Shown: positions 23,027-32,584, counted from the stretch's first letter. The stretch: DNA of 42,215 bases from Bacillota bacterium (GCA_023416855.1 JAEZGU010000153.1:1-42215); one strand, 5' to 3'. The notes: generated from the letters alone by a model not told the origin. Translations and numbers: made by a program.

Positions 23027-23566
23027 TTATTTTTCATCTGTAGTAAACATTTGAGTCCAATAAGGAGTACCTGATGAATCAACGTAATATCCAACCCCTA
23101 AAAAAGTAAAATGAGATGCTAAAATGTTATCTCTATGAGATGGCGAATTCATCCATTGTCGAACTACCTCTTCAGGAGTATCCTGACCTGAAGCAATATT
23201 CTCACCCCATGCTGACCAAGATATACCAAATCTTAATAGCATATCACTTGCCATACCGTATGTGGGTGAATAGTGACTAAAATACCTATTAAGAGCCATA
23301 TCTTGAGATTTGGTTCTTGCTACATTTGAAATTGCTTGATCATAATAAAGAGCAGGCAACCCATATGCTTGTCGTTCTGCGTTAACTAATTGAACAACTC
23401 TTTGTTCATAATTTGTGTTAACGGGCGGTGCAGTCTGAACCATAGCAAAAGCTGATACATTAGTAAAAGCTAAAATTGCTACTAATAAATACGCAATTTT
23501 ATTTTTCGTACAAATACACCTCTTTATAATGATTTTTGAAACACAAAATTTATATTTTTGTTTCAT
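23027..23566 (-). CDS. Secreted CAP/SCP-domain protein (YkwD family)
   Basis: The 179-residue product has a hydrophobic signal (IAYLLVAILAFTNVSAFA, cleavage after AFA). A CAP domain follows, with VVQLVNAERQAYGLPAL, HYSP, WGENIASG, SPSHRDNIL and GVGYYVDSSG. The CAP His/Glu residues (HYS, GENIA, SHRDNI) are present. The family is common in spore-coat and cell-wall settings (YkwD, SafA-associated). Function is unsettled. The ATG at 23566 has only a weak ribosome binding site. A good one (GAGGTG) lies 15 codons further in but is followed by no standard start codon, so the first ~17 residues are uncertain. It shares a terminator with cotJC. Confidence 0.88.
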   Translation of the reverse strand: MKQKYKFCVSKIIIKRCICTKNKIAYLLVAILAFTNVSAFAMVQTAPPVNTNYEQRVVQLVNAERQAYGLPALYYDQAISNVARTKSQDMALNRYFSHYSPTYGMASDMLLRFGISWSAWGENIASGQDTPEEVVRQWMNSPSHRDNILASHFTFLGVGYYVDSSGTPYWTQMFTTDEK

Positions 23567-23654
23567 CTTTATTATTTCTTATATAAATGATATTATAATC
23601 ATAAATAGTTTGATAAATTGGGAATATAAAGAATGAGATTGTTGTGGAGGAAAA

Positions 23655-24302
23655 ATGGTAAATTTTAATTTTAATTATGCAATTTTTGATTTAGATGGTA
23701 CATTACTTGAATCAATGGAAGCTTGGAATAAATTAGGACAAGATTTCCTTAGTAGCAAAGGAATTAAAGTGCCGAGTAATTTAAATGAAATAATAAAACC
23801 AATGACTTTAAGACAAGCAACAGAATATTTGAAAAAAGCATTTAGCATTGATTTAAGTGTAGATGAAATGCTTAATGATATGTATAAAATAATGGAAGAA
23901 AAATATAAAAATGAGTTGGAATTAAAACCTTATGTAAAAGATTATTTGAAGAAGTTGAAAGATAATAATATTAAAATGTGTATTGCATCAGCAACACCAT
24001 TAAATATGATAGAGATCGCATTAAAACGATTAAACATTTTTGACTATTTTCAATTTATTTCAAGCTGTGATGAAGTTGGTGTGGGTAAAAATCAACCTGA
24101 TATTTTTTATTATGCAGCAAAAAAATTAAAAGCTGAACCATCAGAAATTACAGTTTATGAAGATTCTGATTTTGCTTTAATTACAGCCAAAGAAGCTAAT
24201 TTTTACACCATAGGTGTGTACGACAAATATTTTAAAGACAAAAGAAAAAATATAGAATTAATAAGTGATGTATATATTGAATCATTTAAAGAATTATTAT
24301 AA
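23655..24302 (+). CDS. HAD-superfamily hydrolase, beta-phosphoglucomutase-like
   Basis: The 215-residue protein has HAD motif I FDLDGTLLES near the N-terminus, motif II in CIASATPLNM, and a motif III/IV region (GKNQPDIFYYAAKKL, VYEDSDFALITAKEA). The helical cap lies between motif I and II, as in the pgmB/phosphatase subclass IA. Substrate unknown; sugar phosphates are typical. It starts behind GTGGAGG and overlaps the convergent dprA stop region by 6 bp. Confidence 0.85.
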   Translation: MVNFNFNYAIFDLDGTLLESMEAWNKLGQDFLSSKGIKVPSNLNEIIKPMTLRQATEYLKKAFSIDLSVDEMLNDMYKIMEEKYKNELELKPYVKDYLKKLKDNNIKMCIASATPLNMIEIALKRLNIFDYFQFISSCDEVGVGKNQPDIFYYAAKKLKAEPSEITVYEDSDFALITAKEANFYTIGVYDKYFKDKRKNIELISDVYIESFKELL

Positions 24303-25403
24303 ATTCAAGATAAACCTGTTGCCGGAAATTTGTTTTATTACGCCTTTCATTTCCAAAAATGTAAGGCGACTTAAAAGTATTCCTGTATCAAGACAGGTTT
24401 CTTCATTTATTTGAAATATGGTCTTGCTACCTGATTGTAGGCAATTCAATATGATTATTTCTTGTTCAGACAATTTACTATAATCAATGTAATTTCTTTT
24501 TATATTAGTTCTTTCTTTAAGTTCTAAAATTTCTTCTACTATATCATTTATTGAAGTGGTAATTTTAGCACCGTCTTTAATTAATCCGTTTGTACCTTTG
24601 CTGTAAAAGCTATCAATGTTACCCGGAACCGCAAATATTTCTTTGCCTTGATTAGCAGCATGTCCTGCTGTTATTAATGTACCGCTTTTTTCTTGTGCTT
24701 CTATAACCAACACGCCATCAGAAAGACCGCTAATTATTCTATTCCTATCATGAAAGTTATTGGGCATAGGTTCCATACCAAAGGTGTATTCTGTGATTAC
24801 AGCTCCGTTTTTTTCTACAATTTCACTATAAAGTTTTTCATTGCTCTTAGGGTAGACAACATTTATGCCACATCCTATTATACCGAAGGTTCTTACATTG
24901 TTTTTTATAGCAGTTTTATGTGCGACAGTATCAATTCCTGATGCCAGTCCACTGACTATGTTAACACCTAATAGGCTTAACTCACGTGTTAGTTTTTCAG
25001 CGGTAAACTTACCGTATGTGGTTGCTTTACGTGAACCTACAACAGCAATTGATAAATTATCTATATCTTCTATATTGCCTTTATAATACAAAACATATGG
25101 AGCACCCGCTATTTGCTTTAGTTTTTTGGGGTAGCTTTCATCAAAGATAGTAATAATATGGGCATTTTCGTCCTGTAATTTATTTATTATTTTTTCTTCA
25201 AAGCTTTCCTTAGAATTTGACAATGCAGCAATTAATTTATTAGATAATGTTTTTAAGTTATATTTTTCAACTTCAAAGTTGTCCCATAAATCTTTTGTGT
25301 TTCCGTTAAAATAGTCTAATATGCTATCGATTTTTCTGTTTGATATACCATTTATAGAATTAAGCCAAGCAAGTGCTAATTGGTTTATATTTAAACTCTC
25401 CAT
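24297..25403 (-). CDS. dprA: DNA processing protein DprA
   Basis: The 368-residue protein has an N-terminal helical region and the Rossmann-like DprA domain (VVGSRKATTYGKFTAEKL, VSGLASGIDTVAHKTAI, GCGINVVYP, NRIISGLSDGVLVIEA, GTLITAGHAANQGKEIFAVP). A C-terminal winged helix follows (about 305-368). DprA loads RecA onto incoming single-stranded DNA in transformation. It starts one base after the comM stop with GGAGGT upstream, so the two form an operon. In related genomes dprA is usually followed by topA on the same strand. Here topA is 5 kb away on the other strand, indicating rearrangement. Confidence 0.95.
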   Translation of the reverse strand: MESLNINQLALAWLNSINGISNRKIDSILDYFNGNTKDLWDNFEVEKYNLKTLSNKLIAALSNSKESFEEKIINKLQDENAHIITIFDESYPKKLKQIAGAPYVLYYKGNIEDIDNLSIAVVGSRKATTYGKFTAEKLTRELSLLGVNIVSGLASGIDTVAHKTAIKNNVRTFGIIGCGINVVYPKSNEKLYSEIVEKNGAVITEYTFGMEPMPNNFHDRNRIISGLSDGVLVIEAQEKSGTLITAGHAANQGKEIFAVPGNIDSFYSKGTNGLIKDGAKITTSINDIVEEILELKERTNIKRNYIDYSKLSEQEIIILNCLQSGSKTIFQINEETCLDTGILLSRLTFLEMKGVIKQISGNRFILNL

Positions 25404-25404
25404 A

Positions 25405-26931
25405 CTACCTCCAATATTTACGGTCTAAGTTTCTATACTGAATGGCTTCTGCTACATGTACTGTTTCAATATTTTCACTGTTTTCTAAATCAGCTATGGT
25501 TCTTGCAACTTTTAGTACTTTGTTATATGCCCTAACACTGAGTCCTAATTTTTCAAAAGCATCTTTTAATAAGCTTTCAGATTCACTGTTTATTTTACAA
25601 TATTTTGATATGTGCTTTCCGTTTAGTTCAGAATTTGTTAATATGCCTAATTTATCATATCTCTTTTTTTGTATTTCTCGTGCATTAATGATACGATTTT
25701 TTATTTCGTATGATGTTTCCTCTTTGTTATCATTTTTTAAATCCTCATATTTAACAGGTGAAACTTCTATTTGTATGTCAATTCTATTTAATAACGGCCC
25801 GGAGATTTTACCTAAGTATTTGCTTATTTGACCTTGATTACAGGAACATTCATGATTGGGATCTCCTAAGTAACCGCACGGACAGGGGTTCATGGAAGCA
25901 ACCATCATAAATTTAGCCGGAAATGTAAAGGAACCGTTTGCCCGTGATATAGAAATATTTCCATCTTCCATTGGTTGTCTTAATACTTCAATTACATTTT
26001 TAGGAAATTCCGGGATTTCATCAAGAAACAAAACACCGTAATGTGCTAATGATACTTCACCGGGACTCGGTCTTGGACCACCGCCTGCCATAGCTACTCT
26101 TGATGATGTATGGTGAGGAGAGCGAAAAGGTCGTTTTTTTATTAATCCTTTTTTATTTAATAGTCCTGATATGCTGTATATTTTTGTAACTTCTAAAGAC
26201 TCATCAAATGTCAAATCGGGTAAAATGGTAGGAATTCTTCTGGCAATCATAGTTTTTCCGGAGCCAGGCGATCCCAAAAAAAGTATATTATGCATTCCGG
26301 CGGCGGCAATTATTACTGCTCTTTTTAAAGCAGGTTGTCCCTTAATTTCTGAAAAATCTTCAGTAGGTTCTTCATTTGATTCTGTATTATCATATAAAAC
26401 TTTGTATGGCTCTATATATATAAAACCTTTTAAGAAGCTTATTAAATCTTTTAAGCTATCAACAGGGATTACTTCTATGCCTTCTATGGCACCACATTCC
26501 TCTTTGTTTTCCGAAGGTACAATAATTTTATTAAAGCCATTGTTTCTCATAGCAATAGCCATGGGTAATGCACCGTCTACGGCTGTTATTCTTCCGTCTA
26601 AAGACAGTTCACCTATTACACATAGTTTATCATCAATATTATTTTCAATAACTTTACTTGCGCAAAGAATACCTAAGGCAATGGGTAGGTCAATTTGACT
26701 TCCTTCTTTTTTTAGATTAGCAGGTGATAAGTTAACAGTTATTCTGCTGACAGGAAAGCTGTAACCACTGTTTTTAATTGCAGAACGAACACGTTCCTTT
26801 GATTCTCGGATTGATATATCCGGTAGACCTACTATATTAAAAACAGGCATACCACCGGATATATCCGTTTCTACATCAATTTCATAACCTTCAAGACCAT
26901 AAAGAACGCATGTTTTAATTATAGAAAGCAT
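25405..26931 (-). CDS. comM: ComM/YifB-type AAA+ Mg-chelatase-like helicase
   Basis: The 508-residue protein has an N-terminal Lon-like/ChlI domain (about 1-175; TVNLSPANLKKEGSQIDLP) and an AAA+ core with Walker A GSPGSGKT and Walker B FLDEIPEF. The cysteine cluster NPCPCGYLGDPNHECSC and a C-terminal Mg-chelatase domain (LSVRAYNKVLKVARTIADL) complete it. ComM is a hexameric helicase helping branch migration during transformation. I place the start at 26931, five bases after GGAGG, five codons inside the longest frame. Co-transcribed with dprA. Confidence 0.93.
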   Translation of the reverse strand: MLSIIKTCVLYGLEGYEIDVETDISGGMPVFNIVGLPDISIRESKERVRSAIKNSGYSFPVSRITVNLSPANLKKEGSQIDLPIALGILCASKVIENNIDDKLCVIGELSLDGRITAVDGALPMAIAMRNNGFNKIIVPSENKEECGAIEGIEVIPVDSLKDLISFLKGFIYIEPYKVLYDNTESNEEPTEDFSEIKGQPALKRAVIIAAAGMHNILFLGSPGSGKTMIARRIPTILPDLTFDESLEVTKIYSISGLLNKKGLIKKRPFRSPHHTSSRVAMAGGGPRPSPGEVSLAHYGVLFLDEIPEFPKNVIEVLRQPMEDGNISISRANGSFTFPAKFMMVASMNPCPCGYLGDPNHECSCNQGQISKYLGKISGPLLNRIDIQIEVSPVKYEDLKNDNKEETSYEIKNRIINAREIQKKRYDKLGILTNSELNGKHISKYCKINSESESLLKDAFEKLGLSVRAYNKVLKVARTIADLENSENIETVHVAEAIQYRNLDRKYWR

Positions 26932-27013
26932 AGCTCCTCCATGCATTACATTTTTTTATATTATACCATAAATTACTAAATATTTATATATTATTTTTTA
27001 ATTTTATCCAACT

Positions 27014-27748
27014 TTACTGAGGAGCTATATTTGGTTCATCTGCATTTTCAACAGGCTGATCTACATAACATACATACCAGAAGGGGCAATTTATGCCTAA
27101 ATTTGCTTGATTTTCTTGTCTTTCTAAAAGTGCATCAAAATTTGTAGGAGAAGGAAGCAATAAAGGATCATTTAATTGCCAATCGGCAGGAGTATAAAGA
27201 TTATATTTCTCAGTTATTTGAAGTGAATCTATTACTCTTAATAATTCTGCCCCGCTTCTTCCACATGTATTTGGCAATATTAATATGGCTCTAATAAAAC
27301 CTTGTGGGTTAATAATAAAGGTATTTCTGATAGTTTCTCCATATAATCTGTCGGGATTTATCATGCCATACAATTCCGAAACTTGTAATCTGGTATCATC
27401 AATTATAGGAAATGGAACGGTTATACCGGTTTTTTGATAAATATCATACAACCATGATAAATTAGTAGTATTACTACAAGTCGTTAAAGCTAATATTTGA
27501 ATGTTTCTCTTTTCCATTTCCGGTTGTAAAAGCGCTAAGTTTATCACTTCAGTGGTTGATACTGCACCAAAAGCAAATGGATGGTTTGTTAACATTAACC
27601 ATTTACCCTTGTAATCTGACAATCTGATGTATCCTTGTGTTGATAAAGCAATAAAATCAGGAGCTAATCTACCTATGGTAATAGCTTCAATTACCTTTGG
27701 GTTTTGTATATTTGAATTATTAGAATTATTTAAACTATTAGCAATCAT
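27014..27748 (-). CDS. Peroxiredoxin-fold protein lacking the peroxidatic cysteine
   Basis: The 244-residue protein aligns with 1-Cys (Prx6-type) peroxiredoxins. APDFIALSTQGYIRLSDYKG, NHPFAF, IIDDTRLQVSELYGM and RSGAELLRVIDSLQ all match. Where the family has His-Pro-x-x-Phe-Thr-Pro-Val-Cys-Thr-Thr-Glu, this protein reads HPFAFGAVSTTE: Ser64 replaces the catalytic Cys and the nearby Thr and Pro are also changed. Peroxidase activity by the usual route is therefore unlikely. Extra cysteines lie in TTCSN, NTCGR and the tail (NCPFWYVCYVD). The N-terminus is Asn/Ser-rich. It is divergent from a GH18 chitinase gene. Clostridioides difficile CotE joins a peroxiredoxin and a GH18 chitinase in one spore-coat protein, so a coat role is a fair guess. 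Confidence 0.8.
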   Translation of the reverse strand: MIANSLNNSNNSNIQNPKVIEAITIGRLAPDFIALSTQGYIRLSDYKGKWLMLTNHPFAFGAVSTTEVINLALLQPEMEKRNIQILALTTCSNTTNLSWLYDIYQKTGITVPFPIIDDTRLQVSELYGMINPDRLYGETIRNTFIINPQGFIRAILILPNTCGRSGAELLRVIDSLQITEKYNLYTPADWQLNDPLLLPSPTNFDALLERQENQANLGINCPFWYVCYVDQPVENADEPNIAPQ

Positions 27749-27949
27749 GAAACCACCTTAATTTGTATTTTTTATATTACCTATATTATATGTTTAGAAT
27801 TTTTTATTGGGATAAATAGTAGTAAGTTTTGTATGGATTATTATGGCTATATAGCTAAGAATAAAAAAGAGTACCATTTTTTGCTCATGTAATTATTATG
27901 AGTTTTTCTATATAATATGTTTAACATCTTGGGGAGGGCGTTATTACAT

Positions 27950-29650
27950 ATGGAAAAACTACATACGAAAACATTAATAATAACTTTATTAATTATTATT
28001 TTGACAACGTTTTGTAATAATAAATTTGTTTACAGTGATGAAATAAAAAGTGAGAGCTATAGAGTAGTAGGTTATTATACTGCTTGGTCATCTTATTCGG
28101 GATTTACTCCTGATAAATTAGATGCAAAAAAACTCACACATATAAATTATGCATTTGCAAATATACAAAACAATAAAATAGTTTTAGGATATCCAGATAA
28201 GGATCCTACAAATTTAAAGAAACTAAATGAGTTAAAATCAGTAAATTCTGATTTGAAAATACTTATTTCAGTAGGAGGTTGGACTTGGTCCGGTAAATTT
28301 TATGATGCTGCAAGTACAGAGAAAACAAGAACGGATTTTGCAAAAAGTTGTGTTGATATAATTACAGAGTACAAATTAGATGGAGTTGACTTAGATTGGG
28401 AATATCCGGTTGCAGGTGGGTTATCTACAAATATTAACAGAGTTTCTGATAAACAGAATTTCACACTTTTATTAAAAGAAATTCGTCAGAAGTTAGATGA
28501 ACAAGGTAAGATAGATAACAAACATTATTTGTTGACCATAGCAGGAGGAGCAAGTAATTATTATTTAAACAATATTGAACCGGAAAAAGTGCAGCAATAC
28601 ATAGATTATGCAAATATTATGACATACGATATCCATGGATCATGGGATAGTTATGCTGACTTTAATTCTCCACTATATAGTAATAATGATAACAGTCCTC
28701 AATATAAATGGAGCATTGATCAAAGTGCAAAGGCATGGGAAAACAGAGGTTTTTCTAAGGATAAAATAGTAGTAGGCGTACCGTTTTACGGTTATATGTT
28801 TAACGGAGTTAAAAATATTAATAATGGTTTATATCAAACATTTCAAGATGCAAAAGCAGTAAATTATAACACAATTACAACTAAGTATTTAAGTGATGCA
28901 GATTTTAAAAAATACTATCATGATGAATCTATGGTACCATGGCTATATAACGGTTCATCATTCATTTCATATGATGATGAACAATCATTGAGCTCTAAAG
29001 CAGACTATATAAAATCAAATAACCTTGGAGGTGTAATGATTTGGGAATTAAGTCATGACCCAAGTCAAGTATTGCTAAATGCTTTAACTGAAATTTTAAG
29101 ACCCATTAATGTTAAGTTGCTTGAAAATCATTGGTCAGAGGAAATAGTTAGAGATTTAGCTTCTAAAAATATAATTAGAAATTTAGATACATTTAACCCT
29201 GAAGGACTTATAAAAAGAAGTGAATTTGCAGAATATATTACTCGTGCTTTAAAAATCGAAAGTAATAATTCATTGGATAAAAATAAATTTACAGATGTAA
29301 ATCCTTATAGCGAAATATCAGAAGCCATAGCTTTAGCGGTTGAAAGTGGTATAGTTAAAGGTTATACAGATGGTACATTTAAACCAAATGATTATATTAC
29401 AAGACAGGAAGCGATGTCCATGTACTCAAGAGCAATGGATTATGCTAAAATATCATCTGTTGTTGATGAAAGAATAGAAAAATTTAATGATAAGCATGAT
29501 GTAGCAGATTGGGCGTACCCTCATGTGAAGAAAGTATTAAGCACTAAAATTTTTAATGGAATTGATGAGGAAACTATATCTCCTTTAAGTACATTTAAAT
29601 ATTCTGAGGCAGCAACAGCTATCAGCAACTTATTAAATAAGATTAATTAG
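27950..29650 (+). CDS. Secreted GH18 chitinase-like glycosidase with SLH repeats
   Basis: The 566-residue protein has a signal peptide (about 1-30) and a GH18 TIM-barrel (about 35-395). The barrel shows VVGYYTAWSSYSGF, ISVGGWTWSG, the catalytic motif DGVDLDWE (Glu151 as acid), MTYDIHGSWD, VGVPFYGYMF and GGVMIWELSHD. Three SLH repeats follow (about 398-566; VKGYTDGTFKPNDYITRQEA). All GH18 catalytic acids are intact, so it should act on chitin- or peptidoglycan-like N-acetylglucosamine bonds at the surface. I place the start at the ATG at 27950 downstream of GGGGAGGG (27931-27938), rather than at 27917. It is divergent from the inactive-looking peroxiredoxin. Confidence 0.9.
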   Translation: MEKLHTKTLIITLLIIILTTFCNNKFVYSDEIKSESYRVVGYYTAWSSYSGFTPDKLDAKKLTHINYAFANIQNNKIVLGYPDKDPTNLKKLNELKSVNSDLKILISVGGWTWSGKFYDAASTEKTRTDFAKSCVDIITEYKLDGVDLDWEYPVAGGLSTNINRVSDKQNFTLLLKEIRQKLDEQGKIDNKHYLLTIAGGASNYYLNNIEPEKVQQYIDYANIMTYDIHGSWDSYADFNSPLYSNNDNSPQYKWSIDQSAKAWENRGFSKDKIVVGVPFYGYMFNGVKNINNGLYQTFQDAKAVNYNTITTKYLSDADFKKYYHDESMVPWLYNGSSFISYDDEQSLSSKADYIKSNNLGGVMIWELSHDPSQVLLNALTEILRPINVKLLENHWSEEIVRDLASKNIIRNLDTFNPEGLIKRSEFAEYITRALKIESNNSLDKNKFTDVNPYSEISEAIALAVESGIVKGYTDGTFKPNDYITRQEAMSMYSRAMDYAKISSVVDERIEKFNDKHDVADWAYPHVKKVLSTKIFNGIDEETISPLSTFKYSEAATAISNLLNKIN

Positions 29651-29656
29651 TAATAA

Positions 29657-29705
29657 AATGAGATTTTTCGCTAACGTCTAACGATGGTTAGTGAAGAATC
29701 TCATT
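29657..29705. terminator. Bidirectional terminator between the chitinase and the DtxR/MntR-type gene
   Basis: A 19-bp stem with two wobbles (29657-29675 with 29687-29705) lies between convergent genes and overlaps the regulator stop codon by two bases. Confidence 0.8.
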
Positions 29706-30162
29706 ATATTTTATAGCTTTTGAACTTTTCTAAAATATCAGGATTATCATTTATAAAAGAGATATATTTTTGAAAGCACTTCAGAGTTTCCGCACTTAAA
29801 GTATGTTCTATTTTTTCTGTTTCGTTTAACAACATATTATCCGGTATATTCATTAATCGTAAAAAGGTTTCTATTGTTTGATGGCGTTTTATAAGCAACT
29901 CACCTAATAATTTGCCTTCATCCTTTAACATAATAACACCATATTTCTCATATTTTAAAAGGTTTTGTTTTCCTAATCTTTGTACCATTCTAGTAGCTGA
30001 TGGTGGATGTACATTTAACGCATCAGATAATTCATTTATTCTTGTAAATCCTCTATCTGAGGATAGCCTATAAATCATTTCAAGATAATCTTCCATGGAA
30101 GCAGTTAATTTGTTATCATTATTTTTCATGTATTCGCTGAATGTATAATAATTATTGTTCAA
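29704..30162 (-). CDS. mntR: DtxR/MntR-family metal-dependent transcriptional regulator
   Basis: The 152-residue protein has an N-terminal winged helix (SMEDYLEMIYRLSSDRGFTR, INELSDALNVHPPSATRMVQ) and a dimerisation/metal domain (LLIKRHQTIETFLRLM, ETEKIEHTLSAETLKCF). His and Glu in these stretches match MntR metal ligands. There is no SH3-like third domain, so it is the MntR-type short form. It probably controls manganese or iron uptake. The start is a TTG (30162) five bases after AAGAAGGTG. It is divergent from topA across 190 bp. Mn versus Fe specificity cannot be settled from sequence reading alone. Confidence 0.82.
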   Translation of the reverse strand: MNNNYYTFSEYMKNNDNKLTASMEDYLEMIYRLSSDRGFTRINELSDALNVHPPSATRMVQRLGKQNLLKYEKYGVIMLKDEGKLLGELLIKRHQTIETFLRLMNIPDNMLLNETEKIEHTLSAETLKCFQKYISFINDNPDILEKFKSYKI

Positions 30163-30280
30163 AATAACACCTTCTTTATGTTTGTTTGTACATTATATTC
30201 CTAAATTATAAAAAAGATACCTAAATGTAGCATTTTCGACATTTTACTTCTTATATAAATATAACTAAAAGTCATTTCTA

Positions 30281-30309
30281 TTGACAAATAAAAAAATGTA
30301 TTATATGTT
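30281..30309 (+). promoter_or_regulatory. Promoter of topA
   Basis: TTGACA (30281-30286), a 17-bp spacer and TATGTT (30304-30309) lie 45 bases before the topA ATG. Confidence 0.65.
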
Positions 30310-30353
30310 ATATATGATTTTTTTTATACAAGTTAGCGGTATTGGAGGAAGTA

Positions 30354-32543
30354 ATGAATAATTTAGTAATAGTTGAATCTCCAGCAAAAGCAAAGACGAT
30401 AAGTAAATTTTTAGGCAAAAATTTCACTGTTAAGGCTTCAGTTGGACATATACGTGATTTGCCTAAAAGTAAATTAGGAATAGATGTTGATAATAATTTT
30501 GAGCCCAATTACATCACTATTAGGGGCAAAGGGGATGTAATAAAGGAATTAAAAAAAGAAGCTAAAAAAGCTGATAATGTATATCTTGCAACTGACCCTG
30601 ATAGGGAAGGTGAAGCTATTTCTTGGCATTTGTCTAAGATTTTAAATTTAGACGAAAACAAGGAAATAAGAATTGAATTTAATGAAATAACAAAGGATGC
30701 AATTAAAAAAGCAAGCAAGAATCCAAGAAAAATAAATATTGATTTAGTTGATGCCCAGCAAGCAAGACGTATACTTGATAGATTGGTTGGTTACAACATT
30801 AGTCCTTTGTTGTGGAAAAAGATAGAAAAGGGTTTAAGCGCAGGTAGAGTTCAGTCTGTTGCTCTTAAATTGGTAATAGACAGAGAAAGAGAAATAATGG
30901 AATTCAAGCCCGAAGAATACTGGTCTCTTGAATTGGAAGTTAAAAAGTTAAAAAAGAAATTTACTGCTAAATATATAGGGAATTACAATAATAATAAGGT
31001 TAATAAAATAAAAATAAAAAATGAAAATGAAGTTAATGAAATTTTAAACAGCCTTGATAATGAAAAAATAAATGTATTTAAAATTGACAAAACAAAAAGC
31101 TATTCTAAACCAAGTGCTCCTTTTACGACAAGTAGTTTACAGCAAGAAGCAAATAGAAGAATTAATTTTACTGCTAAAAAAACAATGATGGTTGCTCAGC
31201 AACTTTATGAGGGCGTAAACATAAAAGGTGAGGGAAGCGTAGGTCTTGTAACTTATATAAGAACTGATTCTTTTAGATTATCAGATGAAGCAATAACAAA
31301 TGCCAAAGAATATATTTTAGGTAATTTTGGTGAAAAATATTATTTAAACAGAACATATACTAAATCTAAGAAAAATGAAAACAAAGTACAGGATGCACAT
31401 GAGGCTATTAGGCCTACATCTGTATTTAGAAATCCTGAATTAATAAAAGATAGCTTAACAAATGATCAATATAAACTGTATAATTTAATATGGAAAAGAT
31501 TTGTATCTTCACAAATGGTTGATGCAGAATATGATGTAACAAAAGTGTTATTAAATAATAATAACAATATATTTGAATCTAACGGAAAAGTGTTGGTATT
31601 TGATGGTTATAAAGCAGTGTACAAATACAGTGATGAATCAGAAAGTAAGCTATTACCAATTGTAGAAGTAGATGAAAAGCTTGAAATAACTAAGGTGTTG
31701 CCAGAACAACATTTCACGCAGCCGCCTGCACGTTACACAGAAGCAAGTCTAATTAAAGATTTAGAAGAAAGAGGCATAGGCAGACCAAGTACTTATGCAC
31801 CTACCATAACTACAATAACCAGTAGAGACTATATTGTTAAGGATAAAAGCTATTTAATTCCTACAGACATGGGATTTTTGGTAACTGAAATGATGGAAAA
31901 GTATTTCTCTAAAATTGTAAATGACAAATTTACTGCTGAATTGGAAAATAATTTAGATGAAATAGCATCAGGTAAAAAAGAATGGAAAGAAGTAATTAAA
32001 GAATTTTATAAAGGTTTCAAAACAGAATTGGACATTGCAGAAAAAGAAATGGAAGAAATAGAAATAAAGGATGAAGTAAGTGATGTAAAATGCGAGAATT
32101 GTGATTCCTTTATGGTTATAAAAAAAGGACGATACGGTAAGTTTTTAGCATGCCCAAACTATCCTGAATGTAAAAATACAAAGCCCTTAAACGCAACAGA
32201 ACAAGCAGAGGAAACAGATGAAATATGTGAAAACTGTGGGTCAAAAATGCTTAAGAGAAAAGGTAGATACGGTGAATTTTTAGCATGTTCTAATTATCCG
32301 GATTGCAAGAATACAAAGCCTATATTAAAAACTATTGATGTTAATTGCCCTCTTTGTGGTGGAAAAATAGCAGTTAAATTTTCTAAAGCGGGTAGAAGGT
32401 TTTTTGGATGTACAAATTATCCTGAGTGTAAGTTTATGTCATGGCTTGAGCCAACAAATGAAAAATGCCCATCATGCAATGAAATGATGGTTGTTAAGGA
32501 TAATAAAACAGCATGTATAAATAAAAATTGTCAATCTAAATAA
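30354..32543 (+). CDS. topA: DNA topoisomerase I
   Basis: The 729-residue type IA topoisomerase has a Toprim domain (LVIVESPAKAKTISKFLG, ATDPDREGEAISWHL) and the strand-cutting domain with active-site Tyr301 in VTYIRTDS. C-terminal four-cysteine zinc ribbons begin near residue 580 (CENCDSFM, CENCGSKM, CPLCGGKI, CPSCNEMM). It relaxes negative supercoils in front of and behind polymerases. The ATG at 30354 follows GGAGGAAG; the longer TTG start would overlap that site. The last ribbon is degenerate in spacing. Normally next to dprA, here separated from it by about 5 kb of surface and regulatory genes. Confidence 0.96.
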   Translation: MNNLVIVESPAKAKTISKFLGKNFTVKASVGHIRDLPKSKLGIDVDNNFEPNYITIRGKGDVIKELKKEAKKADNVYLATDPDREGEAISWHLSKILNLDENKEIRIEFNEITKDAIKKASKNPRKINIDLVDAQQARRILDRLVGYNISPLLWKKIEKGLSAGRVQSVALKLVIDREREIMEFKPEEYWSLELEVKKLKKKFTAKYIGNYNNNKVNKIKIKNENEVNEILNSLDNEKINVFKIDKTKSYSKPSAPFTTSSLQQEANRRINFTAKKTMMVAQQLYEGVNIKGEGSVGLVTYIRTDSFRLSDEAITNAKEYILGNFGEKYYLNRTYTKSKKNENKVQDAHEAIRPTSVFRNPELIKDSLTNDQYKLYNLIWKRFVSSQMVDAEYDVTKVLLNNNNNIFESNGKVLVFDGYKAVYKYSDESESKLLPIVEVDEKLEITKVLPEQHFTQPPARYTEASLIKDLEERGIGRPSTYAPTITTITSRDYIVKDKSYLIPTDMGFLVTEMMEKYFSKIVNDKFTAELENNLDEIASGKKEWKEVIKEFYKGFKTELDIAEKEMEEIEIKDEVSDVKCENCDSFMVIKKGRYGKFLACPNYPECKNTKPLNATEQAEETDEICENCGSKMLKRKGRYGEFLACSNYPDCKNTKPILKTIDVNCPLCGGKIAVKFSKAGRRFFGCTNYPECKFMSWLEPTNEKCPSCNEMMVVKDNKTACINKNCQSK

Positions 32544-32549
32544 AAATAG

Positions 32550-32578
32550 TTGCCAAATAAAAATGGCTATGATATACT
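32550..32578 (+). promoter_or_regulatory. Promoter of the rpsB-tsf block
   Basis: TTGCCA (32550-32555), 17 bp and TATACT (32573-32578) with an upstream TG form a good extended -10 promoter starting just after the topA stop. Confidence 0.7.
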
Positions 32579-32584
32579 TAAACA

